Assembly (NCBI RefSeq): GCF_007785775.2
Contig: NZ_VNIK02000007.1
Coordinates: forward strand, 62,001 to 126,000
Direction: 5' to 3'
DNA length: 64,000 bases
Source: Flagellimonas hadalis
GTDB lineage: Bacteria; Bacteroidota; Bacteroidia; Flavobacteriales; Flavobacteriaceae
Position 1 is the first letter of the stretch. Each line of letters begins with the position of its first letter. Made by a program: the position numbers and the translations under genes. Below the pieces are notes generated by a model. That model had not been told where the DNA came from and searched no databases. It worked only from the letters and a program-made list of their open reading frames with translations. Positions 9,187-18,193 of the stretch are shown here, in pieces.

Positions 9187-10692
9187 CTATGCCTTTATGG
9201 GTATGTGCAATGTAAATATGGACCCTTCCCCCTGTTTGCTGGTAAAAGTGAGGTTGGCCCCAAGGTTGTGTATGTGCTGCTGAACAATGTTCAGCCCTAT
9301 TCCCGTTCCCTGTATCGTCAAAACGTTGCTGGCCCTGAAATACCTGTCAAAAACAAAAGGCTGGTCCTCCGGCGGAATCCCAAAACCTTTGTCCACTATA
9401 TCGATGTGCAGCCAATCTTCCCCATTCGACACCCGTAATTCTATTTCTGTCCTTTCCGGGGAATATTTGATGGCATTGTGCACCAAATTGGAAAGTGCCA
9501 AGGTCATGATCTTCTCATCAAAGTCCACATTGATCCCGTCTATGTTCTCCGGATAGCGGATGCGCTGTCCCTCTTTCAGCAGCATATTGGAGTCATAGAT
9601 CACCTCGTTCACCAATTTGCTCAAGGGAAAATTGGTCATGGTATAGTTCACCTTTCCGGAGTCCAAACGTTCAATGGAAAGGAAATCGGTAAGGATATTG
9701 TCCAGGTATTTTACTTTGGCCTTGATGGTCCCAATATGCTTGTCCCTTTTTTGCTGCTGCTCGGTTTCCGTGTATTTGGACAAGAGCGATGTAGAGGTCA
9801 GAATACTGGTGAGCGGTGTCTTGAACTCATGGGAAACCAAAGACAGGAATTTGGTTTTCAGCTCATTGAGTTTTTTTTCAGCCTTCAACGCTTCCCGTAG
9901 CTGTTCCGTTCGTTCCTCCACTTTGTTCTCCAACTCGTGGGTGTAGTTCTTTCTTTCCGTGATGTCCAATACAATGGCCACGAAGACCTGTCTTTTTCCA
10001 ATGGACGACAATTGCAGGTGTACCTCCACTGGATACGCGGAGCCGTCCTTGCGTTGGTGTTCCGCCTCGAAGATGACCTTTTCCTTTTTCTTGTTCAAAA
10101 GTGGGGACAACATTTTTTCAAAATGTGCTTTGGTCATTTGGGTCTTGATGTCCAAGACCGACATTTGGCACAATTCGTCGTGGCTATATCCCAAGTTGAG
10201 CTGTGCGCCCCGGTTCACATTGATGAACACATAGGTTTCGGCATCAAAAACATAAATCTCATTGAGGGATTCTTCAAAAATCTTAAACCAGTAATCAATG
10301 GTCTGCTGTGCCCTTTTTCTTTCGGTAATGTCCACGATCAAGGCCATGACATACCTTTTTCCCATCAAATTGAACGGATTAAGGCTTATTTCCAAAGGAA
10401 ACTCGTCCCCGTCCTTTCGCAGTCCCACCAAATCCAAACCGGGGCCCATTCGTCTTGCCTTCCCGCTTTTCACAAATTCGCCTACGTCCTTATGGTGCCC
10501 TTGCCTTACATTTTTGGGGATCAGTATCTCCAATGGTTTTCCGTTCAGTTCGTCCTTTTCATAGCCGAACATCTTATTGGCAGTGGCATTGCTGGACAGG
10601 ATATTGTGCGCATCATTGACAATAATGATTCCCTCAGAGACTACCTCCGACAGCATTTCCAATACAATGCCTTCTTCCAAAAGTTCTACCAT
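9187..10692 (-). CDS. PAS-PAS sensor histidine kinase
   Basis: A 501-residue soluble kinase with no membrane segments. There are two PAS domains (residues about 10-125 and 130-248), each ending in the typical DITERK linker, then a coiled coil, then HisKA with H288 in SLVSHEFKTPLTS. The HATPase domain shows the N box (LSNLVHNAIKYSP), DKGFGIPPED and GTGIGLNIVQQH. The layout resembles FixL-like intracellular sensors, but no haem-binding histidine can be assigned by eye. It sits 3 bases upstream of the receiver-Crp regulator, its presumed partner. Confidence 0.9.
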   Translation of the reverse strand: MVELLEEGIVLEMLSEVVSEGIIIVNDAHNILSSNATANKMFGYEKDELNGKPLEILIPKNVRQGHHKDVGEFVKSGKARRMGPGLDLVGLRKDGDEFPLEISLNPFNLMGKRYVMALIVDITERKRAQQTIDYWFKIFEESLNEIYVFDAETYVFINVNRGAQLNLGYSHDELCQMSVLDIKTQMTKAHFEKMLSPLLNKKKEKVIFEAEHQRKDGSAYPVEVHLQLSSIGKRQVFVAIVLDITERKNYTHELENKVEERTEQLREALKAEKKLNELKTKFLSLVSHEFKTPLTSILTSTSLLSKYTETEQQQKRDKHIGTIKAKVKYLDNILTDFLSIERLDSGKVNYTMTNFPLSKLVNEVIYDSNMLLKEGQRIRYPENIDGINVDFDEKIMTLALSNLVHNAIKYSPERTEIELRVSNGEDWLHIDIVDKGFGIPPEDQPFVFDRYFRASNVLTIQGTGIGLNIVQQHIHNLGANLTFTSKQGEGSIFTLHIPIKA

Positions 10693-10778
10693 GATGCGTT
10701 AAAAATACTGACTTTGATCATGGAGCAATCCATTTTCCATGATTATATTTACCAACAAAAGCATTAAAATTTAAGAAA

Positions 10779-11186
10779 ATGTCGGATTCCAAAAAAAAAT
10801 TGGGCAATGAATTTTACCAAAACTTAGGGAAACTGTTCTATGCCGTAGCCATGGCAGACCATAGTGTCCATATGAAAGAGCTGGAAAAACTGAATGAGGT
10901 GATACGCGACCATTGGCTGGATGTGGACGACATTGAGGACGAATTTGGAACAGATTCCGCGCACCAGATCAGCACTGTTTTTGATTGGCTCCTGGAATAT
11001 GCGAAAGACGGGGAGGAAATCTATGAAGAGTTTGAGGAATTCTACACCGACCATAAGGTACTCTTCACTCCCGAGGTGAAAAGCTTGACCATGTCCACTT
11101 CAAGGGCCATAGCCTCTGCCTTTGCTGGAAGCAATAAGGCGGAATTGGTGCTCTTGGGACGTCTTGAACTTTTGTTCAAGAACTGA
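10779..11186 (+). CDS. Small acidic TerB-like protein
   Basis: A 135-residue, glutamate- and aspartate-rich, all-helical protein with no signal peptide. The early segment (YAVAMADHSVHMKELEKL) resembles the metal-binding first helices of the TerB fold (A-x-A-D then a later E). The assignment to TerB is by pattern only and is not certain. It is divergent from the sensor kinase and convergent with cbpM, inside a cluster of stress genes. No enzyme motif is visible. Confidence 0.65.
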   Translation: MSDSKKKLGNEFYQNLGKLFYAVAMADHSVHMKELEKLNEVIRDHWLDVDDIEDEFGTDSAHQISTVFDWLLEYAKDGEEIYEEFEEFYTDHKVLFTPEVKSLTMSTSRAIASAFAGSNKAELVLLGRLELLFKN

Positions 11187-11215
11187 CAAAAGGGATTTCC
11201 AAGGTCTCGTGCCTA

Positions 11216-11506
11216 TTATTCCAACCTGTCCAGTTTCCTTCGCAACGACATCACTTCTTTTTGAAGGTCCTCGACCTGCTGCAAAAGATGGTGGATGGCC
11301 TGTATGCCCTCTGGGTTGATGTCCAGTTCACGGTGCAGGCGGACCATTTTTTCCAAAAGCGGAAGTTCTTCCATGGACAACAAGGCTTCACCTTGGCCTT
11401 GGTCCATTTGGACCAGTTCAAATTCGTACATGGAATATACAAAGGACTCCTGCACACCATGCCGTTCACAAAAGGTTCTCAATGAAATGTGGTTCTTTTT
11501 TTCCAT
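11216..11506 (-). CDS. cbpM: CbpM-type chaperone modulator
   Basis: A 96-residue protein in the MerR-like CbpM family, which binds the J domain of CbpA and restrains it. Following the ATG at 11506 the protein reads MEKKNHISLRTFCERHG, a helix-turn-helix-like start, then a long C-terminal coiled coil rich in Leu, Glu and Arg. An in-frame ATG 18 codons further upstream lies inside cbpA and is not favoured. The ATG at 11506 falls 4 bases after the cbpA stop, which indicates translational coupling. The standard cbpA-cbpM gene order supports the call. Confidence 0.85.
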   Translation of the reverse strand: MEKKNHISLRTFCERHGVQESFVYSMYEFELVQMDQGQGEALLSMEELPLLEKMVRLHRELDINPEGIQAIHHLLQQVEDLQKEVMSLRRKLDRLE

Positions 11507-11510
11507 GTTC

Positions 11511-12422
11511 CTATTCCAATTTGGTCTTTTCCAATGCTTCAAAAAGTGATCGCTGCTCATGGGTCAATTTTTTGGGGATGGCAACCGAGTAGGTCAATAT
11601 GAGATCTCCGAACTGCCCTTCTTTCTTATATTTTGGGAATCCCTTTCCCTTGAGCTTGACCTTGGTTCCATTGTCCGTTCCTGGGGCAATCTTCAATTTT
11701 ACCTTTCCTGTGAGGGTCTCCACAACGATCTCACCGCCCAGCACGGCTTTTACGAGTGGGACTTGCACTGTTTTGAACAAATCGGCACCATCCCTTTTAA
11801 ACTCGGTATTGTTGACAATGGAAAAGGTGATATAGAGATCTCCCGAAGGGCCGCCCTCGATTCCCGGCCCACCGTGTCCCTTTATCTTGATGGTCTGCCC
11901 ATCCTCCACCCCTCCAGGTATGGAAAGGCGGATGTTTTTTCCGTTCACGGTCAGGGTCTGCTTTTGGGCGGTGTACACATCCATCAGCGATAATTGCAGT
12001 TGGGTCTGGTAGTCCTGCCCCCGAAAACGGACTTTTTGCCTATGGGACCCAAAACCTGAACCGCTGCCCCCGAACATGGACTCAAAAAAATCTGAAAAGT
12101 CCTCCGCAGAGCCGCCACTTCCTGAATAGGTGTAGCCCGAATATCCCCCCTGTCCGCTTTGCGCCCGGGAGCGTTTGGCCTTTTCAAACTCCTCAGCGTG
12201 CTGCCAATCCTTCCCATATTCGTCATACTTCTTCCGCTTCTCGGGGTCGGACAACACTTCGTGGGCCTCATTTATCCTTTTGAAGTTCAGCTCGGCTTCT
12301 TGATCGTTGGGGTTAAGGTCGGGGTGGTACTTTCTGGCCAGCTTTCTGTACTGTTTCTTGATTTCTTCGGCGGTTGCCCCCTTGTCCACGCCCAATACTT
12401 TATAATAATCTATATACTCCAT
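11511..12422 (-). CDS. cbpA: DnaJ-class co-chaperone CbpA
   Basis: A 303-residue type II Hsp40. The J domain spans residues 1-70 with the HPD motif at 33-35, followed by a glycine/serine-rich linker (about 75-125). The two C-terminal client-binding beta domains come next, without the zinc-finger cysteines of true DnaJ. That domain order matches CbpA (curved DNA-binding protein A), a DnaK partner in stress and stationary phase. cbpM follows with a 4-base gap. Confidence 0.92.
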   Translation of the reverse strand: MEYIDYYKVLGVDKGATAEEIKKQYRKLARKYHPDLNPNDQEAELNFKRINEAHEVLSDPEKRKKYDEYGKDWQHAEEFEKAKRSRAQSGQGGYSGYTYSGSGGSAEDFSDFFESMFGGSGSGFGSHRQKVRFRGQDYQTQLQLSLMDVYTAQKQTLTVNGKNIRLSIPGGVEDGQTIKIKGHGGPGIEGGPSGDLYITFSIVNNTEFKRDGADLFKTVQVPLVKAVLGGEIVVETLTGKVKLKIAPGTDNGTKVKLKGKGFPKYKKEGQFGDLILTYSVAIPKKLTHEQRSLFEALEKTKLE

Positions 12423-12597
12423 GGGTAAATCCAGTGATCAACGGTTAACTGTTTTCTTTCGCAAGTCCTTCATCATTTTTCTTCAAAATAAGTAAAAGTT
12501 AGCTAAGGTACACAATGATGAATGTCAGAATCGGTCACCACAAAAAGCTGTACCTTGTAACTTTCTGTCTATTTTTAAGAGACAAAACCATCATCCA

Positions 12598-13251
12598 ATG
12601 ATAACCCACCAATTTGACCAAAGGAACTCGATACTCAACACCTTCATTTCCGAACTGCGTGATGTGGCCATCCAGAAAGATGCCATGCGTTTCCGAAGGA
12701 ACATTGAACGCATTGGTGAGATCATGGCCTATGAGGTCAGCCAGACACTGGATTACGAAGAAACCGAGGTGACCACTCCTTTGGGCACCAAAAAAACATT
12801 TCGCCGCACCGATCGTTTGGTCATCTGTTCCGTGCTCAGGGCAGGGTTACCGTTGCACCATGGCATTTTGAATTATTTTGATGCTGCGGAGAACGCTTTC
12901 ATATCGGCATATCGGCACCATCCCAACAATGATGACGATTTTGAGGTGGTCGTGAACTATTTTGCCTCCCCTTCCTTGGAAGGTAAGGTTCTGATCCTTA
13001 CCGATCCCATGCTCGCCACGGGCAAAACCTTGGAAAATGTGTTGAATGTTTTGAAGGACCATGGAACCCCAAAACAGATCCATATCATCTCCGTGATCGG
13101 TTCACTAACAGGCGTGGCCAAAGTGGAAAAGGTATTTCCCAAGGATACCCAACTGTGGATTGCCGCCGTGGATGAAAAGCTTTCGAGCAGAGGGTATATT
13201 TTGCCCGGTCTTGGCGATGCCGGTGACCTGAGCTATGGAGTGAAATTATGA
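12598..13251 (+). CDS. upp: Uracil phosphoribosyltransferase
   Basis: A 217-residue enzyme that makes UMP from uracil and PRPP. The PRPP-binding motif is clear (VLILTDPMLATGKT), as is the C-terminal uracil-binding GYILPGLGDAGD. Length fits the family. The gene is convergent with the metallo-hydrolase gene, whose stop lies 7 bases beyond the upp stop. It is a normal salvage enzyme, though it sits among stress genes here. Confidence 0.95.
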   Translation: MITHQFDQRNSILNTFISELRDVAIQKDAMRFRRNIERIGEIMAYEVSQTLDYEETEVTTPLGTKKTFRRTDRLVICSVLRAGLPLHHGILNYFDAAENAFISAYRHHPNNDDDFEVVVNYFASPSLEGKVLILTDPMLATGKTLENVLNVLKDHGTPKQIHIISVIGSLTGVAKVEKVFPKDTQLWIAAVDEKLSSRGYILPGLGDAGDLSYGVKL

Positions 13252-13258
13252 CCTCAAA

Positions 13259-14629
13259 TCAAATCGGGATTTCCACGGTTTCGTAGAGATCCGGGATGTG
13301 GCAGTTCCAGCGGTACTTTTCGTGGATCTTGTCCTTGTAAATTGCCATGGTTTCCTTTTCTCCATGGACCAAGAACACCTTTTCGGGAACATTTTTGATG
13401 TCCTCCATCCAAGAAAGCAATTCGGATTGGCCCGCATGTGCGGAGAGGCTTTCCAAGTGGGCTACTTTTGCCCTTATGGGGATGTATTTGCCGTACATCT
13501 TCAACTCCGTGGCCCCTTCCAACAATTTTCTTCCCCGGGTCTCCTCGGCCTGAAAACCCACGAGCAGTATGGTGGTGGATTTCTTTTCCGCCAGTTGCTT
13601 GATGTAGGTAAGCACCCTGCCACCGGTCACCATTCCACTGCCTGCAATGACGATTTTGGGTCGGGGGTCGTCAATGGTTTCCCAGGTCTCCCGATAGGAA
13701 CTCACCAAAGTGACATGGTTGCACATGTTTTTGTATTCACGTGGGTCGAGCTTGTGCCAATCGGGGTGACGTTCAAAAACCTCAAGGACATTGATTCCCA
13801 TGGGGCTGTCCACAAAAATGGGAATGTTGGGAATCTTGTTTTTATCATAGAGCTTCCAGAGCAAATACATCAAGGATTGCAAACGCTCTACGGCAAAAGA
13901 AGGAATGATCAGGGTGCCCCGCTCCCGTATAGTCTGATCCACTAGATCCTGAATGATGCCTTCCACATCTTCGTCCGGATGGTCTTTGTCCCCATACGTG
14001 CTCTCCACAAAAAGATAATCGGCCCATTGTGGTCGTTTTGGGGGATGGAGCAAATGGTCCTCTTCCCTGCCCACATCGCCTGAAAAGACCAACACCTTGC
14101 CATGAAAGATCATTTCGATATAGGTTGATCCAATGATGTGTCCATTGTATTTGAAACAAGCTGTACAATTAGGTGAAAGCATAACGGTTTCTCCCTCTTC
14201 GATACTTTTGAAAAACTTCAAGGTACGCACCACATCATCTTGTGTATAGAGCGGGAGCGCAGGATCGTGTTTGCTATATCCTTCGGCGTTGGCCCGTTCG
14301 GCTTCCTCTTCGTGGATCTTGGCACTGTCCTCCAGAATGATCTTGGCTATTTCCAAGGTAGGTGCCGTTCCTAGAATGTTTCCCTTGAACCCTTGTTTCA
14401 CCAAAAGGGGAAGGTATCCACAGTGATCCAGGTGACCATGTGTCAATAATACAAAGTCCACCTCATCCACTTGAATGGGCAACGGTTCCCAATTTTGTTT
14501 TCTGAGTTCCTTTGTTCCCTGAAAAACACCGCAATCCACCAAAATCTTTATCTCTTCTGAATTCAGATAGAATTTGGAACCCGTTACCGTTCCCGACCCT
14601 CCCAAAAATTGAACTTGAAGTTTTTCCAT
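13259..14629 (-). CDS. Beta-CASP metallo-beta-lactamase-fold RNA hydrolase
   Basis: A 456-residue protein starting MEKLQVQFLGGSGTVTGS at the ATG at 14629; a longer frame to 14689 would overlap the upstream gene and is not favoured. The metal motif HGHLDH lies at residues 64-69, and the later beta-CASP segments include the VESTYGDKDH and AGSGMVTGGRV regions and a final SAHAGQ with a C-terminal LVHGEKE. This is the family of CPSF73-like and YsaH/RNase-type enzymes that cut RNA with two zinc ions. The ATP-cone gene lies 7 bases upstream on the same strand, so the two are likely co-expressed. Confidence 0.9.
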   Translation of the reverse strand: MEKLQVQFLGGSGTVTGSKFYLNSEEIKILVDCGVFQGTKELRKQNWEPLPIQVDEVDFVLLTHGHLDHCGYLPLLVKQGFKGNILGTAPTLEIAKIILEDSAKIHEEEAERANAEGYSKHDPALPLYTQDDVVRTLKFFKSIEEGETVMLSPNCTACFKYNGHIIGSTYIEMIFHGKVLVFSGDVGREEDHLLHPPKRPQWADYLFVESTYGDKDHPDEDVEGIIQDLVDQTIRERGTLIIPSFAVERLQSLMYLLWKLYDKNKIPNIPIFVDSPMGINVLEVFERHPDWHKLDPREYKNMCNHVTLVSSYRETWETIDDPRPKIVIAGSGMVTGGRVLTYIKQLAEKKSTTILLVGFQAEETRGRKLLEGATELKMYGKYIPIRAKVAHLESLSAHAGQSELLSWMEDIKNVPEKVFLVHGEKETMAIYKDKIHEKYRWNCHIPDLYETVEIPI

Positions 14630-14636
14630 GTCCTGT

Positions 14637-15479
14637 CTATATTTTACAAAGGGATTCCATCTCCGCCAATATCCTGGTCTTCCTGCCATTGGAAACTCCT
14701 AAATGATCCAAAAAGAAATGCTCTTGGACCAGCTGTTTGCACAACACCACATCCCTGTTCAGCAGAAAATGTTTTTCCTTTTCGGACAATAATGTGGAAA
14801 CGGTTATGGGATAAAGCCCCAATCGATCTATCCTATCCTTTATGCTATTTCCATTGGGATGGTCCCAACTCAACAGATATAGTCCAGCACATTTTCCGTA
14901 TTGGAGGGCATCCACGGTAAATCGGGTGTTCGTGACCACCCAACCCAATGTTTCCCTGTAGGTCTTGTCCTTTTTGGATTCCAAGGGCACTTTCACATCA
15001 TTGTACCTGGAATGGATATAGAGGGGTACTTTCACATTGCAATTGAGCCCATCTTCTCCATGGAACTTGCATTCGATAATGTTGAGGGTGCCATTTTTGA
15101 TGGCCAACACGTCTATTTCATGGGAAACGCAGGTTCCCTGAAGCACCTCGCCCACCTTGGTCTCGTAACCGGAATAGTGCAGGATGCCACTGATAAAGCG
15201 TTCAAAAGGGAAACCGGTCGGTCCCAGTTCATAAATGGCCTTTTTCAGCTTGTATTTTGAGGCGAAGAGTGACTTTTTTTTCTTCAAAAGTGCATAGGCC
15301 CTGTTGTGGATTTCCCTAGTGGAGATCCCTGGATACAATTCTTCCTCCACACGATGGATGATTTCCTCGATCAGGTCGTCACTGGCTCCGCTATGTTTCA
15401 AGGATCGCTGTAATTTATCCAACGAAAACTGTGCCCTTTCCCCAGAGGATTTTGTGATGTCAGGTATCTGTTTGGTCAT
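14637..15479 (-). CDS. ATP-cone domain protein with PD-(D/E)xK nuclease-like domain
   Basis: A 280-residue protein; the ATG at 15479 begins MTKQIPDITKSSGE, while the longer frame to 15566 starts with a sequence unlike the family. Residues about 1-90 resemble an ATP-cone, the allosteric nucleotide-sensing domain known from ribonucleotide reductase and NrdR. Residues about 95-170 resemble a restriction-endonuclease fold, with possible catalytic D123, E136 and K138 (EIDVLAIKNG then IIECKFH). The domain combination suggests a nuclease controlled by nucleotide level; that is inference. The gene lies directly upstream of the beta-CASP hydrolase. Confidence 0.75.
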   Translation of the reverse strand: MTKQIPDITKSSGERAQFSLDKLQRSLKHSGASDDLIEEIIHRVEEELYPGISTREIHNRAYALLKKKKSLFASKYKLKKAIYELGPTGFPFERFISGILHYSGYETKVGEVLQGTCVSHEIDVLAIKNGTLNIIECKFHGEDGLNCNVKVPLYIHSRYNDVKVPLESKKDKTYRETLGWVVTNTRFTVDALQYGKCAGLYLLSWDHPNGNSIKDRIDRLGLYPITVSTLLSEKEKHFLLNRDVVLCKQLVQEHFFLDHLGVSNGRKTRILAEMESLCKI

Positions 15480-15859
15480 GACACTAAGGTAAACATCATT
15501 TCCAGATGTCTGATTTCTCAACGCGCATATATTTTTTGATATGGGATATATTAGCCACCAGGGCATTTCCCCATCCTTTCTATGTTATGTTGAAAATGTA
15601 CATATTGGATATGACCTTGCACGTAAAAAAAATCCCGGAAAGTTCCTTGTGTTCTTGGGCTTCTAAAATTTTCCAGATACTCCACAGTTCCTTTTCAACT
15701 GAAATTTGATGGTGCTCAATTTGGGTCCATCCATGAAGCCTAGATGGTTCCGTTGTCAAATGCGGTATTAAAATGGAGCCAAGGCGTGTAGGAATTGATT
15801 GTATAATTTCATATCATTGTAATGGTAGAATGTTCCCCCCCTTTGCATCAACCTAATCA
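15480..15859. other. Intergenic region between divergent ATP-cone and PAS kinase genes
   Basis: About 380 bases in which I see no open gene, tRNA or strong hairpin. It must hold the two divergent promoters, but no good TTG/TAnnTTTG pair was found by eye. Confidence 0.5.
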
Positions 15860-16996
15860 ATGCCTTTGCCCATGTTAAGCAAAGAATCCGACAAACTCAG
15901 TCTGTTCAAGTATCTAGAGGGTGTCTTCAACGACCTGGAACAACAAAAAATTGCCCTGGACCAATCTGCCATTGTAGCTTTTACGGACACCAAAGGAGAT
16001 ATCACCTATGTAAACGACAAGTTTTGTGAAATCTCCCAATATGCGAGGGAAGAGCTGGTGGGACAAAACCATCGGATCATCAACTCTGGTTATCATGGCA
16101 AGGATTTTTTTACAAATCTTTGGCGTACGATCGCCCAAGGAAAAGTTTGGAGCGGAGAAATAAGGAACCGTGCAAAGGACGGTTCCCACTATTGGGTCTA
16201 TACCACCATTGTTCCCTACCTTGGTGCAAACGGAAAGCCCTACCAATATGTGTCCATTCGGTTTGACATCACCAAGCAGAAAAACCAAGAACTGGAGCTG
16301 AAACAGAGGACCAAGCAGTTGGAAGATTTTTGTTTCATTGTCTCCCATAACCTAAGGGCCCCTCTTTCCAACCTGCTTTTGCTCACCTCGATGATAAAGG
16401 AAAGCGATTCACTTGAAGATCAAAGGACCCTCATCGATAAATTGGCCAAACCGGTCCATATCCTGAACGAAACCTTCAATGAACTGGTGGAGTCCCTGCA
16501 GATCAGGCAGGACGTAGATATCAAAAAGGAAAAATTGCGGTTCGATGAATGTTTTCAAAAAACCATGGAAAGTCTAAATGTTGATGTCATATATCCAGAT
16601 ATTACCATTGAAGGCAATTTTGACAAAGCACCGGAAATCCATTATCCGAAAAAATACTTGATGAGCATTATGCACAATCTGCTGAGCAATGCCATCCGGT
16701 ACCGCTCCCCGAAGAGAAATTTGAAAGTGGAGTTGGAAAGCTACCTAAAGAACGGGGAAGTACACATGAAGGTCAAGGACAATGGCATAGGAATAGACAT
16801 GGCGGCCAATGAAAAGAAATTATTTGGGTTGCGAAAAACATTCCATGACAACCACGATGCCAAAGGATTTGGCCTTTTTATCACCAAAACGCAGATAGAG
16901 ACCATGGGAGGTAGCATATATGCAGAAAGTGAGCTTGAAAAAGGGAGCACTTTCTTTGTGCAGTTCCATAAAAATGAATCTTATGAAAGAAATTGA
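15860..16996 (+). CDS. PAS-domain sensor histidine kinase
   Basis: A 378-residue soluble kinase. The PAS domain covers residues about 33-140 and has a FAD/haem-family look (FTDTKGDITYVNDKFCEIS, then the typical C-terminal RFDITKQK). H163 in VSHNLRAPLSN is the phospho-acceptor, and the C-terminal ATPase domain shows LLSNAIRYRS and DNGIGID; the final glycine box reads AKGFGLFITK. A second ATG lies four codons in. The gene overlaps the receiver gene downstream by about 20 bases, a likely cognate pair. Confidence 0.88.
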   Translation: MPLPMLSKESDKLSLFKYLEGVFNDLEQQKIALDQSAIVAFTDTKGDITYVNDKFCEISQYAREELVGQNHRIINSGYHGKDFFTNLWRTIAQGKVWSGEIRNRAKDGSHYWVYTTIVPYLGANGKPYQYVSIRFDITKQKNQELELKQRTKQLEDFCFIVSHNLRAPLSNLLLLTSMIKESDSLEDQRTLIDKLAKPVHILNETFNELVESLQIRQDVDIKKEKLRFDECFQKTMESLNVDVIYPDITIEGNFDKAPEIHYPKKYLMSIMHNLLSNAIRYRSPKRNLKVELESYLKNGEVHMKVKDNGIGIDMAANEKKLFGLRKTFHDNHDAKGFGLFITKTQIETMGGSIYAESELEKGSTFFVQFHKNESYERN

Positions 16997-17384
16997 TACG
17001 CTCTTCCTTGTTGACGATGATGACACCTACCAATTTATTGTCCAACGTACTCTTTCTTCCATCAATCTCGTAAAATCCATAAGGATTTTCTCCAACGGAA
17101 GGGAAGCCATCAATTTCTTGGAATCCTCCATTGGCGACCCCAACCTGATACCTGATGTGATACTTTTGGATTTGACCATGCCCATCATGGATGGGTGGCA
17201 GTTTCTTGAAAACTACATTTTGCTAAAACCTCGATTAGGGAAAAGAGTCCATATCTATGTAGTCTCTTCATCAGTAGATCCTTCTGATGTGGAAAGGGCC
17301 AAGAACATCAGTGAGGTATCCGACTATATCGTGAAACCGATTACCAAGCAAAAACTGATCTCGCTGTTGAGCAGTCTTTCTTGA
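16974..17384 (+). CDS. Single-domain response regulator (receiver only)
   Basis: A 136-residue receiver with acidic triplet DDDD near residues 14-17, phospho-acceptor D66 (LLDLTMPIMDG) and the lysine in IVKPITK. No output domain follows, as in CheY/Rcp1-type proteins. Two in-frame ATGs (16974 and 16983) are possible; both lie inside the end of the kinase gene and neither has a good ribosome site, so translation is probably coupled. The partner is the PAS kinase immediately upstream, and the output must be by protein contact. Confidence 0.85.
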   Translation: MNLMKEIDTLFLVDDDDTYQFIVQRTLSSINLVKSIRIFSNGREAINFLESSIGDPNLIPDVILLDLTMPIMDGWQFLENYILLKPRLGKRVHIYVVSSSVDPSDVERAKNISEVSDYIVKPITKQKLISLLSSLS

Positions 17385-17442
17385 TAGTTTGCCCTTACCA
17401 TTTAGGTTTGCCCCAACTTGTTATGGGTAGAAAATAAATAAA

Positions 17443-18177
17443 TCAGTGTTGGCCACATGCTTTCACAAAAGCGTCCCTTCTCCGTGTGGAAACCTCGATC
17501 TTGGTACCATCAAAAAGAATGGCATACCCATTTTTATGGTAGGAGGCCACAAAACCCAGATTGATGAGGTGCGAATTGTGTGTCCTAAAAAATTGATGCC
17601 CGTCCAGCAGCTGTTCAAAATGCTTCAAGGTCTTTGAGGCCGTGTATTTTTTCCCGTCCGAAGTAAAGATATGGGTATAGTTCACATCGGCCTGACACCT
17701 GACAATATCGGTGACCGTGATAAAAATATACCCCTCTTTGTGGGGAACTGAAATCCTTTTTGGGCTATCCCCCTTTGAAAGATTGGACAGTAGCACGTTG
17801 ATCCTATCATTCAGTTGGGCCTGTTCCGTTTTGTCCAGTGCTTTTTGGAAGGCGAATTCAAAATCGTCCCGGTCCACAGGTTTTAGCAGATAGGCGATGG
17901 CCGAAAATTTGAAGGCCTCGATGGCGTACTTTTCATAAGCTGTGGTGAAGATGAGGCTAAAATCGCGATAGGTCACCGATGAAAGAAAATCAAAACCGGT
18001 TCTGTCATGGAGCTGTACATCCAAAAAAACAACATCGGGACGTAGGTAATCCACTCCTTTTTGGGCCGCATCCATTGTATTGTAACTGACGATTTCCACA
18101 TGGTCCGAATGCGGTTCGAGCAAGTGCATCAAACGGTCTATGCAGTGCTGTTCGTCATCGATTATGGCTACGGTCAT
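17443..18177 (-). CDS. LytTR-family response regulator
   Basis: A 244-residue regulator with an N-terminal receiver (acidic DDE at 7-9, D53 in VFLDVQLHD, K in LLKPVDRDD) and a C-terminal LytTR DNA-binding domain (about 140-240, including FRTHNSHLINLGFV). It lies 16 bases downstream of its presumed kinase, the TPR/LytS gene. In Bacteroidota such pairs often control outer-membrane or stress genes; the targets here are unknown. Confidence 0.92.
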   Translation of the reverse strand: MTVAIIDDEQHCIDRLMHLLEPHSDHVEIVSYNTMDAAQKGVDYLRPDVVFLDVQLHDRTGFDFLSSVTYRDFSLIFTTAYEKYAIEAFKFSAIAYLLKPVDRDDFEFAFQKALDKTEQAQLNDRINVLLSNLSKGDSPKRISVPHKEGYIFITVTDIVRCQADVNYTHIFTSDGKKYTASKTLKHFEQLLDGHQFFRTHNSHLINLGFVASYHKNGYAILFDGTKIEVSTRRRDAFVKACGQH

Positions 18178-18193
18178 CTTATTCTCTGTCTGT

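Noticed and set aside
13298..13945. 215-codon plus-strand frame inside the beta-CASP gene
   Set aside because: Antisense of a gene with complete metal motifs; composition is that of a reverse strand.
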